Source: Tissierellia bacterium (lineage in GTDB: Bacteria; Bacillota_A; Clostridia; Tissierellales; Peptoniphilaceae). Taken from it: a stretch of DNA of 8,377 nt. Location: contig JAUNVJ010000029.1 of assembly GCA_030537695.1 (NCBI GenBank), positions 1-8,377 of the forward strand, read 5' to 3'. A program made the position numbers and the translations under genes. The notes beneath the pieces are model-generated. The model saw nothing but the letters and a program-made list of their open reading frames with translations. It searched no databases and was not told where the DNA came from. This document shows, piece by piece, positions 1-6,442 of the stretch (within the stretch, counting starts at the first letter, position 1; every line of letters starts with the position of its first letter).

Positions 1-1374
1 TTTCCGATTGTTTTTTTCCTTGGATTTGCTCTTGGACCGGGATCTTGGTTTGGACTTGTTAAAAATACTGTAATCATTGATATCATAGTCATTTCTCGTT
101 TGTATCGATAACTCCTTTGCCAATAGAGCAGCTGCAATTTTTCGAGAAGAATAACCTCGGCCTTCCAAGCGATCGATAATACCATAATAATCTTCTAATT
201 GATTCTCATCAATGGCTTCCACTAATTTTTGTAGGAATTCATCAATTTTTGTTTGATTGACCGTTTTTAAAGAAGGGACCAAAACATGTTCTACATCTCG
301 ATCCATATAGGTTTCAATCTCTCTGAATTTATCGCGATCTCTGTGAGTTACCAAGGAGATGGATTCTCCTTCCAATCCGGCCCGACCACTTCGACCAATA
401 CGATGGACATAATACTCTTCCAGTTCTGGCAAATCGTAATTGACGACTAAATCCACCTTTTGAATATCCAAACCTCGTGCTGCCACATCGGTTGCCACAA
501 GATATTGAAGTTTCCCCTCATTGAATCTTTGGAGAACTTTGATACGTTGAGTTTGTTTCATATCCCCATGGATACGATCAGCGGAAAAGCCCTTGCTACA
601 TAATTCCCTGGTAATTTGATCCACCATTCTTTTAGTATTGCAAAAGACAATTCCTCGATGAGGATTTTTTGATTCTAAAATTCGATAGAGTGCATCCTTT
701 TTGTCAGACTTTTTAATAGTAACCATGGTTTGATGAATGGTATCAGTAACTACCGAATCGGATTGCACCCTGATATACTTTGCCTTTGATAAATATCTTT
801 TGGTAAGATCCAATATTGGCTTTGGCATGGTTGCGGAAAATAAAAGACCTTGGGTTTTTCCTTCAATGGCATTAAAAATTGTTTCGATATCATCACGAAA
901 ACCCATACGAAGCATTTCATCAGCTTCATCAATGACGACTGTGTGTAAGAATTGAAAGCGAAGAGTTCTTCTCCGCAGATGATCCATCAATCGTCCTGGG
1001 GTTCCTACAATTATTTGAGGTCCTCGTTTCAATGCTTTGATCTGTTTTTGAATCGGCTCACCACCGTAAATGGCAAGACTGCGAATGTCATTACAATATT
1101 TTGCCAAAGATTTAAATTCGTCGGCTACTTGAAGGGCAAGCTCTCTTGTGGGAGTCACCACTAAAACTTGGGGTTTTTTTAAATCTTCATCGATTTTTTC
1201 AATAAGGGGAATGGCAAATGCCGCTGTCTTTCCCGTACCTGTTTGAGACTGTCCAATCACATCGACACCGTCTTGAATTATCGGAATAATTTTTTCCTGA
1301 ATCGGTGTAAGATCTTGATATCCTTTTTCTTCGAGTGCTCGTAGGATCCGAGCGTCATGTATTATTTCTTTAAT
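1..1374 (-). CDS. DEAD-box ATP-dependent RNA helicase (C-terminus cut by window edge)
   Basis: This is an RNA helicase of the DeaD/CshA type, which unwinds RNA duplexes with ATP in ribosome assembly, mRNA turnover or cold adaptation (family knowledge). About 458 codons are open and no stop is reached before the left edge. All core motifs can be read, numbered from the proposed start: Q motif GYQDLTPIQ (about 18-26), motif I SQTGTGKT (43-50), PTRELA (75-80), TPGR (125-128), DEAD (149-152), SAT (180-182), ARGLD (299-303) and HRIGRSGR (324-331). A helical extension follows, then a basic Lys/Ser/Arg tail (about 439 onward); an RNA-binding domain may lie outside the window. The start is odd. An in-frame TAA lies at 1393-1395, and the only initiator-like codons between it and the Q motif are ATA (1378-1380) and ATT (1372-1374). 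ATT lies 9 nt after an AGAGG and is chosen here. The first in-frame ATG is codon 130. A TATGAT -10-like element lies at 1405-1410 without a good -35. Family identity is certain; the start is not. Confidence 0.95.
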   Translation of the reverse strand, partial: MKEIIHDARILRALEEKGYQDLTPIQEKIIPIIQDGVDVIGQSQTGTGKTAAFAIPLIEKIDEDLKKPQVLVVTPTRELALQVADEFKSLAKYCNDIRSLAIYGGEPIQKQIKALKRGPQIIVGTPGRLMDHLRRRTLRFQFLHTVVIDEADEMLRMGFRDDIETIFNAIEGKTQGLLFSATMPKPILDLTKRYLSKAKYIRVQSDSVVTDTIHQTMVTIKKSDKKDALYRILESKNPHRGIVFCNTKRMVDQITRELCSKGFSADRIHGDMKQTQRIKVLQRFNEGKLQYLVATDVAARGLDIQKVDLVVNYDLPELEEYYVHRIGRSGRAGLEGESISLVTHRDRDKFREIETYMDRDVEHVLVPSLKTVNQTKIDEFLQKLVEAIDENQLEDYYGIIDRLEGRGYSSRKIAAALLAKELSIQTRNDYDINDYSIFNKSKPRSRSKSKSKEKNNRK

Positions 1375-1395
1375 ATTTATATACCTCTTTCGTTA

Positions 1396-1867
1396 GATTT
1401 TCTTATCATAACACAATAAAAGGGGAAAAGGAATAGTTAAGATTTTAAATCCGTAGAAATAATTCTCTATGAATGATTAAAATAATGGATCAAGATTGTA
1501 GGGCATTATCCCATTTAAGATTGAAAAATAGTAGATCGTATTTTTTTAAAAAGACATTTCATCTTAAAATGAAAGTCAGCCTAATTAATATAAATTATTT
1601 TTCTCAATGAAAGGCAATGATTAAATCGATTACAATTAAAAAAATGAAAGGAAAGCCATCCATATTCATGGATTGTATTTTTTAAAATGAAAAGAGAGAT
1701 CGATTTTAGATGGTGTAAAATTTAGGATGGTTTGAAATTTTTCTCATCTCCTGTGAAGGAGTCCCAATCGTGGAAAGAAGTAAAGGTATTTCTTTGGATT
1801 TTTTGAATAAGTCGTGGAAAAGTTGTAAGAGAATCGAAACACGCAAAATTAATGACTAAAAATAATG
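1396..1867. other. Gene-poor intergenic region
   Basis: No reading frame with a credible ribosome binding site was found on either strand between the helicase and the methyltransferase promoter. It holds only small structures. A 6-bp hairpin ATCCAT-attc-ATGGAT (1658-1673) is followed by a T-run (1678-1683). A hairpin CTCCT-gtga-AGGAG (1748-1761) has a GNRA-type loop. A weak AAAGAA/TTCTTT hairpin near 1777-1799 is also followed by T's. None is strong enough to call a terminator or a structured RNA. A minus-strand frame of about 49 codons (roughly 1700-1850) is open but has no start signal and is probably chance. Confidence 0.5.
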
Positions 1868-1886
1868 ATTGACAATAGTTATCAAT
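1868..1886. promoter_or_regulatory. Fur-family-like operator overlapping the -35 element
   Basis: The 15 bp TGACAATAGTTATCA (1870-1884) match the Gram-positive Fur 7-1-7 consensus TGATAATnATTATCA at 12 of 14 informative positions, and the two mismatches are symmetric. The dyad extends to 19 bp (ATTGA...TCAAT, 1868-1886) and imperfectly further into AATAAT/ATTATT flanks. It covers the -35 hexamer, so a bound repressor would block RNA polymerase. The closely related PerR and Zur sites cannot be excluded. That a Fur-family protein binds here is inference. Confidence 0.45.
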
Positions 1887-1898
1887 TTATTATTTAAT
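1869..1898 (+). promoter_or_regulatory. Probable sigma-A promoter of the methyltransferase gene
   Basis: A perfect -35 hexamer TTGACA (1869-1874) is followed after 18 bp by TTTAAT (1893-1898), five of six matches to TATAAT. A TATTTA two bases earlier, with a 16-bp spacer, is an alternative. Transcription would start near 1905, just upstream of the ribosome binding site AAGAGGTG, giving a very short leader for the gene starting at 1918. Confidence 0.65.
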
Positions 1899-1917
1899 GA
1901 GATAAAGAGGTGAAAAG

Positions 1918-2730
1918 ATGAGTGAATTAAAGAAGAAATGCGAGAATTTACAAGGAGTCGAACAGAGCATGCTAATCACATTGGAAGCTCGAGCCAAAGA
2001 ATCACAGCAGGCCAAGCCCTTAATTATCGATCCCATGGCGAAGAAACTCTATGATCAAATGGCAAGCTACATTGCAAAAGAATCAGATTTTAGAGCTAGG
2101 ATGGGCACCATTATAAGATGTGCAACTTTTGATGAATTTGTGAAAGCCTTTATTAACGATCACCCTCAGGGAGTGGTGATCAATTTAGGCTCCGGTTTAG
2201 ACACTCGATTTTATCGAATGGACAATGAAAAAATTCATTGGTACGATGTGGATCTTCCTCGAGTGATGACCATTCGAAAAGAATTGTTGGAACCCCATGA
2301 AAGAGTAATGGAAATAACAGGCAATGCCTTGGAAAAAGACTGGATGAAACAAATCCAAACAAAAAATCATGAAGTTCTTATTATTATGGAAGGCATGTTG
2401 CAATTTTTTACACCGGAACAGGTGACAATGGTGTTAAAGAATTTGGCCGATGAGTTTCCGAAAGCTTATGTGATTATGGATTTGTTGTCGGAACATGTGT
2501 TAAATGATCCGAAATTAATGAAAAAATTGACCAAAGACAGTGGAGTATTCCATTGGGCGGTAAAAAAATCAAAAGATGTGGAAATGATGGATCCAAGATA
2601 TGAACTGGTGGATGAGATCAATTTGGCGGATCGAATGCATTTGAAAAATAAAGCCATGAAAATTATGAGCAAAATACCAAAAGTTCGAAATTTAAATTCC
2701 ATCGTGGCCCTCTATCAAATTAAAAATTAA
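1918..2730 (+). CDS. Class I SAM-dependent methyltransferase, leucine carboxyl methyltransferase (LCMT/TcmP-like) family
   Basis: A 270-residue cytosolic enzyme of the LCMT/TcmP family, which uses S-adenosylmethionine to O-methylate carboxyl groups of proteins or small molecules; the bacterial substrates are mostly unknown. The SAM-binding motif I reads NLGSGLDTRFYR (residues 89-100), the acidic motif YDVDLP follows (109-114), and EGMLQFF (158-164) matches the conserved EGxxxY/F segment. The N-terminal GVEQSMLITLEARAKES is typical of a clostridial subgroup of this family. Length is normal and no residue looks missing. The start at 1918 follows AAGAGGTG with 5-nt spacing. The gene stands alone, between its own promoter with an overlapping Fur-like box and a strong terminator, so it is probably monocistronic and may be metal-regulated. 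A role in modifying a metal-binding or secondary metabolite would fit but is speculation. Confidence 0.9.
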   Translation: MSELKKKCENLQGVEQSMLITLEARAKESQQAKPLIIDPMAKKLYDQMASYIAKESDFRARMGTIIRCATFDEFVKAFINDHPQGVVINLGSGLDTRFYRMDNEKIHWYDVDLPRVMTIRKELLEPHERVMEITGNALEKDWMKQIQTKNHEVLIIMEGMLQFFTPEQVTMVLKNLADEFPKAYVIMDLLSEHVLNDPKLMKKLTKDSGVFHWAVKKSKDVEMMDPRYELVDEINLADRMHLKNKAMKIMSKIPKVRNLNSIVALYQIKN

Positions 2731-2757
2731 AAGGAGTATCTCAAGAATACTCCTTTT
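2729..2757. terminator. Bidirectional rho-independent terminator
   Basis: An 11-bp perfect stem (AAAAGGAGTAT, 2729-2739, pairing with ATACTCCTTTT, 2747-2757) encloses a 7-nt loop. It lies between the converging methyltransferase (+) and acetyltransferase (-) genes. The right arm ends in a T-run, and on the minus strand the hairpin is followed by TTTTAATTTTT, so it can end transcription from both sides. The left arm begins inside the methyltransferase stop codon. Confidence 0.88.
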
Positions 2758-2772
2758 GTATGAATTTTAAAC

Positions 2773-3537
2773 CTATTTATTATTAGTATGGATAAAATTT
2801 TGGTACTTACCTACTTTTCGATAACCTAAATGGTTATAGACAAATTCTCCCAAGGTGGAAGCTTGTAAAATCACATTCTTTGCACCGTATTCGAAGGCAC
2901 GGTTGGTCATTGCTGTTACCAACTCTTTTCCCAATCCCTGTCCTCGATAATTTTCGTCGGTGCCAATATAGTAAAGTCCTCCATAAGAACTCGAAGGGTC
3001 CAAACTTAAGATCCCACAACTTAAAATTTTACGATCGTCGGAAATATAGGCCAGTTCCTGAGAAGAAAGGGGAGAAAGGATTTTTTTAGCCGTATTAAAA
3101 CTCAATTCAAAAGCCTTGCTGATAATAAAAGCACATTGTTCCTTTTCTTCCTCTCTTTCAGCCCACTGAACCGAATGGTTGAGAGAATAGTCAATGGGAA
3201 GTTGTCGTTCCATGGCAGGGGTTCCTCTTTCATCTCTTGGAGTAAAACCTTGATCGATTAAAAAATTTCCCCAAGAAGACAGAGCGGAAGAAGGCATTCG
3301 CACTCGCCAAGTATTTCGAGGATCATGAGAAAGTTTTCGAAATATATCCAAAAAATTACCTTTATCGGTATAAGTACAAGAATCTTTCCGAATGGTAAAA
3401 CCTCGTAAATGGGTATCCGGTTCAGGGCAACCCATATCATAAAAAACAAAACTGTCCCGATCTTCAAAATGAGCATTGGTTTTGTCCATTCGATTTTGAA
3501 TGGTATATATCAACTGTTCTTTCGTCTGTGGATTCAT
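2773..3537 (-). CDS. GNAT-family N-acetyltransferase
   Basis: A 254-residue protein with a C-terminal GNAT domain, which transfers an acetyl group from acetyl-CoA to an amine; the acceptor cannot be told from sequence. The acetyl-CoA pyrophosphate-binding motif A is LYYIGTDENYRGQGLGKEL (about 188-206, with RGQGLG at 198-203). Motif B and the closing segment FVYNHLGYRKVGKY lie near 232-245. The N-terminal ~120 residues are divergent and may be a second, degenerate GNAT-like half or a substrate domain. An ATG at 3558 is in frame, but the ribosome binding site AAAGGTG lies inside that extension, 5 nt before the ATG at 3537, so the shorter start is preferred. It begins 59 bp after the phosphoribosyltransferase with no clear terminator between, so it is probably the last gene of that operon. 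Confidence 0.85.
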   Translation of the reverse strand: MNPQTKEQLIYTIQNRMDKTNAHFEDRDSFVFYDMGCPEPDTHLRGFTIRKDSCTYTDKGNFLDIFRKLSHDPRNTWRVRMPSSALSSWGNFLIDQGFTPRDERGTPAMERQLPIDYSLNHSVQWAEREEEKEQCAFIISKAFELSFNTAKKILSPLSSQELAYISDDRKILSCGILSLDPSSSYGGLYYIGTDENYRGQGLGKELVTAMTNRAFEYGAKNVILQASTLGEFVYNHLGYRKVGKYQNFIHTNNK

Positions 3538-3596
3538 AAGATCACCTTTCATTATCAAATAACTTTCCCAAGATAAAGGTCTTTATATATCGATCT

Positions 3597-4130
3597 TTAA
3601 AAGAGAGGTAATTCTTCCAAAAAGAGAATATCATCTCGTTGTGCAGCTTTTCCCTCCGCCAAGATTGCAGCTTTTGCCACTACTGTAGCACCGGCTTTTT
3701 CCGCTAATTTTTCCAAAGCATAGATGGATTGTCCCGAGGAGATAACGTCATCCACCAAGGCAATTTTCTTACCTCGAATACGCTTAACATCTTCTTGATC
3801 CAAATATAATTTTTGAATATTTTCCGTGGTAATGGAATCTACTTCTATGGATAGAGGATCTTCCATATAAACTTTTACGGATTTTCTTGCTACCACATAA
3901 AAGGGGATTTGACGAATTCTTGCCAACTCATTGACCAATGGAATTCCCTTAGCTTCCGCTGTCATCAATTCGTCCACTTCCGGTACAATCCGGTCTAAAT
4001 ATTTTGCGGCTTCCGTCGTCATCTCCTGATCTCCCAAAAGGACAAAACTGGCAATGGACAATTGGGAAGATACAGGAATAATCGGGAGTTGTCTCGTTAA
4101 ACCGGCCACATTCAATTCGTAATAATTCAT
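3597..4130 (-). CDS. Type I phosphoribosyltransferase, Apt/Xpt-like purine salvage enzyme
   Basis: A 177-residue cytosolic phosphoribosyltransferase that would join a purine base to PRPP to make a nucleotide. The PRPP-binding signature is KIALVDDVISSGQS (about 122-135), with two hydrophobic residues, DD and a small-residue turn as in the family. An upstream EAKGIPL (59-65) matches the position of the conserved loop E-(A/S)-(K/S/R)-G-(I/F) in adenine and xanthine phosphoribosyltransferases. Length fits Apt (about 170-180). The SGQS variant resembles xanthine enzymes (NGQA) more than adenine ones (TGGT), so base preference is open. The start follows GGAGGG closely, and only 10 bp separate it from the upstream permease stop, a clear operon arrangement pairing purine import with immediate phosphoribosylation. 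Confidence 0.85.
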   Translation of the reverse strand: MNYYELNVAGLTRQLPIIPVSSQLSIASFVLLGDQEMTTEAAKYLDRIVPEVDELMTAEAKGIPLVNELARIRQIPFYVVARKSVKVYMEDPLSIEVDSITTENIQKLYLDQEDVKRIRGKKIALVDDVISSGQSIYALEKLAEKAGATVVAKAAILAEGKAAQRDDILFLEELPLF

Positions 4131-4140
4131 AAAACCCTCC

Positions 4141-5196
4141 TTATATTAAAAACTTCAAAATAATGCCTGCCAATAAACCGAAGAAGGGATCTGTAGCTGC
4201 AGTAACAGCCATGGCAACGCCGGCAATTAAAGGTTCCGTTCCTGTAGCCCCTGAGAATGCAGCACCGGCATTGACGGGAACAGTCACAATGGCACCGAGG
4301 ACGAAGAGAAAACCGTAAATCGTCTCTCCGGGGACGTATCTTCCGATTTTCGGCAATAGTCCTAATAATAAAATAATTCCCATGCCCACCATCATAAGAA
4401 CTCCAGAAGTTATGGGATGGGGGGCAGCTCCCGTGGCTGAAATAATCGCCTCGACAGGAGCACCTCCAAAGAGGGAGGACAATGTATCAGCGATTCCTGA
4501 ATAAATCGTTAGATGGTCCACATTGGCCATCGGTCCGTTTCCTAGGCCTGCGGTAATATTACCGAAGGCAATATTGGCCCCGATGGTTAAACAAGCTAAA
4601 GCTAGAGAACCTCGAAGGACATTGAAATTGAACACCGGTACTTGAATTTTAAATCGTCTTTTTTCCTCTTGAATGGTATTGCCGATTTCAATTTTTGCCA
4701 CATTGGCATAGATGGTTGCCAAAACTACAGAAACACAAATCGTATAGACTAAATTACCACCGGAAAGAAAATAGGTGACCAAAGCAGAAGCAATGGATAG
4801 TAGAGTAATCCCCGGTTGGACACCCATCCCTGTAACTGCAATTCTTGTCAACATAATTCCCACACCGGCCATCATCCCGTTAATAATTCGTTCTCCCGCC
4901 AGTTCCACAATTTGGGATAGGACTCCTGTCAAGCCAAGAACTGTCATCAAAATCCCGGCAAAAAACACCATGGACAATCGTTCTTTAACATTTCGTCCCA
5001 TCGTTCCTGCCAGAGCAATGGTTTCCGCCTGCATGGAAATTGGAATTCCACTTCCAAGGAGCAAACAGGCAATAGCACCGGTAAAAAAGCCTAAGGAAGT
5101 GGGGAATGCTGCAAAACCGTAGCTTAAAGCCAACAGAGCTTGGGGAATGCCGTTGATGATAACCCCTAAGGCAGCAATCAGATCGTTAAAATTCAT
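4141..5196 (-). CDS. NCS2/AzgA-like purine (nucleobase) permease, compact form
   Basis: A 351-residue, very hydrophobic polytopic membrane protein that probably imports a purine base by proton symport. Evidence is the near-continuous run of membrane segments rich in Gly, Ala and Ile, the QAETIALAGTMG segment after the second or third membrane helix, the FGGAPVEAIISATGAAPHP segment in the C-terminal half, and the partner phosphoribosyltransferase immediately downstream. NCS2 and AzgA transporters are usually about 420-460 residues, so this is about 80-100 shorter, yet it has an intact start and stop. It starts at ATG 5196, 5 nt after GGGAGG. A leader hairpin with a T-run ends just before this ribosome binding site, and a TTGCGT-16-TACAAT promoter lies about 95 bp upstream of the start. 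First gene of the permease-phosphoribosyltransferase-acetyltransferase unit. The substrate (hypoxanthine, guanine, xanthine or adenine) is not resolved. Confidence 0.82.
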   Translation of the reverse strand: MNFNDLIAALGVIINGIPQALLALSYGFAAFPTSLGFFTGAIACLLLGSGIPISMQAETIALAGTMGRNVKERLSMVFFAGILMTVLGLTGVLSQIVELAGERIINGMMAGVGIMLTRIAVTGMGVQPGITLLSIASALVTYFLSGGNLVYTICVSVVLATIYANVAKIEIGNTIQEEKRRFKIQVPVFNFNVLRGSLALACLTIGANIAFGNITAGLGNGPMANVDHLTIYSGIADTLSSLFGGAPVEAIISATGAAPHPITSGVLMMVGMGIILLLGLLPKIGRYVPGETIYGFLFVLGAIVTVPVNAGAAFSGATGTEPLIAGVAMAVTAATDPFFGLLAGIILKFLI

Positions 5197-5211
5197 TATT
5201 ACCTCCCAAAA

Positions 5212-5240
5212 AGTGATATGGTAGATCCATTGATATCACC
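5212..5240 (-). promoter_or_regulatory. Leader hairpin with T-run abutting the permease ribosome binding site
   Basis: Reading the minus strand, GTGATAT (5239-5233) pairs with ATATCAC (5219-5213), extendable by one G-T pair. An alternative inner pairing is ATGG with CCAT. TTTTT follows directly, then GGGAGG and the permease ATG. The hairpin is weak, with few G-C pairs, but its position suggests an attenuator or translation control. I saw no purine riboswitch consensus in the roughly 87-nt leader. Confidence 0.35.
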
Positions 5241-5289
5241 TAAATTAATTATTAAATAGACGAACTTATAGCTTTGTCTTTCCTCTTTC

Positions 5290-5317
5290 ATTGTATCATT
5301 GATTATCATAAACGCAA
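5290..5317 (-). promoter_or_regulatory. Probable promoter of the purine permease operon
   Basis: On the minus strand TTGCGT (5317-5312) is followed after 16 bp by TACAAT (5295-5290), both close to the sigma-A consensus. The start site would lie near 5283, leaving a leader of about 87 nt that contains the hairpin at 5212-5240. No stronger pair was found between the permease and the divergent deaminase-like gene. Confidence 0.5.
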
Positions 5318-5420
5318 TGAAGAATTCATTCATGGATAAGTATGTCGAAGAAGGCACAAGCATTATTTCATCGAAAGATTGGGTATGAAATAATATATAA
5401 CTCATCCAGTTCGTGAATTT

Positions 5421-5449
5421 ATGGTAAAGATGGTTACCTATTTTACCAT
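5421..5449. repeat. Dyad-symmetric site between divergent genes
   Basis: ATGGTAAA (5421-5428) and TTTACCAT (5442-5449) form an 8-bp perfect inverted repeat. The 13-bp centre itself contains the palindrome GGTTACC (5432-5438). Three nested GGT/ACC pairs give an operator-like look. No U-tract follows, so it is not a terminator. It lies about 100 bp upstream of the deaminase-like gene and about 100 bp upstream of the permease promoter, in a 355-bp divergent intergenic region that otherwise holds only AT-rich sequence. Which regulator would bind is unknown; a GntR-type factor is one guess. Confidence 0.35.
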
Positions 5450-5551
5450 TAAAAATAAATAATTTTTATAAAAAATACTGTATATTAATTTTTTTACATG
5501 TTAAAGTTTGGCAAAAACAGCAATTAAAAAAATGTACAAGTGAGGAGAAAT

Positions 5552-6320
5552 ATGACTAAAATTAAAGAATCTATGGTTGATAAAATGATACTAAAAATAT
5601 ATTCAGATCGGGAATCTATGGGATGTGAAGCAGCAAAAGAAGCAATTAATTATATAAAAAATATTGAGTGAAAAAGAAGAAATCAATGTTATTTTTGCTG
5701 CAGCACCGTCTCAATCAGAATTTTTATTTGAATTGATGAAAACAACAGACATTGATTGGTCAAGAGTAAATGCAATGCATTTAGATGAATATATTGGTCT
5801 AAAATCAAGGGCTGACCAATTACTGGCAAAGTTTTTAAAAGAAAATATATTTGATAAAGCTATTTTCAAAAAAATACATACGATGAATTTCATGAACAAT
5901 GAGGTAGAAGACGAGCTTATTAGATATTCTAAAATTTTAAAGGAGCATCCACTAGATATTGCTTTTATAGGAATAGAAGAAATTGGGCATATTGCATTTA
6001 ATGATCCATGGGTAGCTAATTTCAATGATCCCTTATTAATCAAAGAAGTAAAATTAGACAAAAAATGTAGACAACAGCAAGTAAATGATGGTTGCTTTAA
6101 GAGCTTATCTGAAGTTCCTACAACTGCTGCCACCGTAACGTTACCTCATATTATAAGTGCCAAACGAATTTTTTGCATCGTTCCAGCAGCATCAAAGGCA
6201 GAAGCTATAAATAGGACTATTTATGATAAAATAAATGAAAACTGTCCAGCAACGATACTGAGAAATCATGAGAATACAACATTGTATCTCGACAAAGACT
6301 CGGCTAAATATATTTTATAA
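5552..6320 (+). pseudogene. Glucosamine-6-phosphate deaminase-like (NagB/AgaI superfamily), frameshifted
   Basis: Intact relatives convert glucosamine-6-phosphate to fructose-6-phosphate plus ammonia in amino-sugar catabolism. Translation starts at ATG 5552 after GAGGAG and reads 39 residues (KIYSDRESMGCEAAKEAINYIKN) to TGA at 5669-5671. The rest of the protein continues in the next frame: INVIFAAAPSQSEF, WSRVNAMHLDEYIGL, GHIAFNDP, CRQQQVNDGCF, SAKRIFCIVPAASKAEAI, and a TTLYLDKDSA end. The frames can only be joined between 5658 and 5668, at the end of an A6 run (5656-5661). Removing one base gives a 255-residue protein of normal family length. The second frame has only a TTG (5664) with no ribosome binding site. 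The active-site loop reads GIEEIGHIAF where relatives have GIGENGH or GVGNDGH, so the Asp/Asn position is Ile. Arginine is mostly AGA/AGG rather than the CGA common in neighbours, suggesting transfer. A sequencing error could explain the shift but not the loop. Confidence 0.8.
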
Positions 6321-6351
6321 AAAGTTCGCTTTGGAATATTCTTAAAATTGA

Positions 6352-6390
6352 TAAGGCATCTAAAAATATTGTATTATTTTAGATGCCTTA
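6352..6390. terminator. Perfect 14-bp hairpin between converging genes
   Basis: TAAGGCATCTAAAA (6352-6365) pairs exactly with TTTTAGATGCCTTA (6377-6390) around an 11-nt AT loop. It lies 31 bp after the deaminase-like stop and 52 bp before the end of the leftward DUF1622 gene, the expected place for a two-way terminator. No clean T-tract follows on either strand, though the distal arm on each strand contains T's, so termination is likely but not typical. Confidence 0.6.
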
Positions 6391-6442
6391 GAGCTTTAAA
6401 GATTTAAACTTTTAATAATTTTTAAAATGCAACACAATCTTT

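Noticed and set aside
1569..1693. Four ATGAAAR words spaced about 38-43 bp apart
   Set aside because: Spacing and flanks vary and the words are common in AT-rich sequence; not a CRISPR array or tandem repeat.
1700..1850. Open minus-strand frame of about 49 codons
   Set aside because: No start codon with a ribosome binding site and no recognised family; short enough to be chance.
4775..5122. A 115-codon plus-strand frame
   Set aside because: Antisense shadow of the permease; the permease frame has full family support.
5296..5312. TGATAAT half-site resembling a Fur box near the permease promoter
   Set aside because: Only one half matches; the other half (AATGATA) agrees at too few positions.
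5199..5405. A 68-codon minus-strand frame upstream of the permease
   Set aside because: It lies over the promoter and leader, has no ribosome binding site and no family resemblance.
5260..5414. Two inverted ACGAACT elements resembling PurR boxes
   Set aside because: They lack the CCGAAC core and are about 140 bp apart, unlike true tandem PurBoxes spaced about 17 bp.
5711..6133. A 140-codon minus-strand frame
   Set aside because: Antisense shadow of the deaminase-like gene; Ser-rich and without a known motif.
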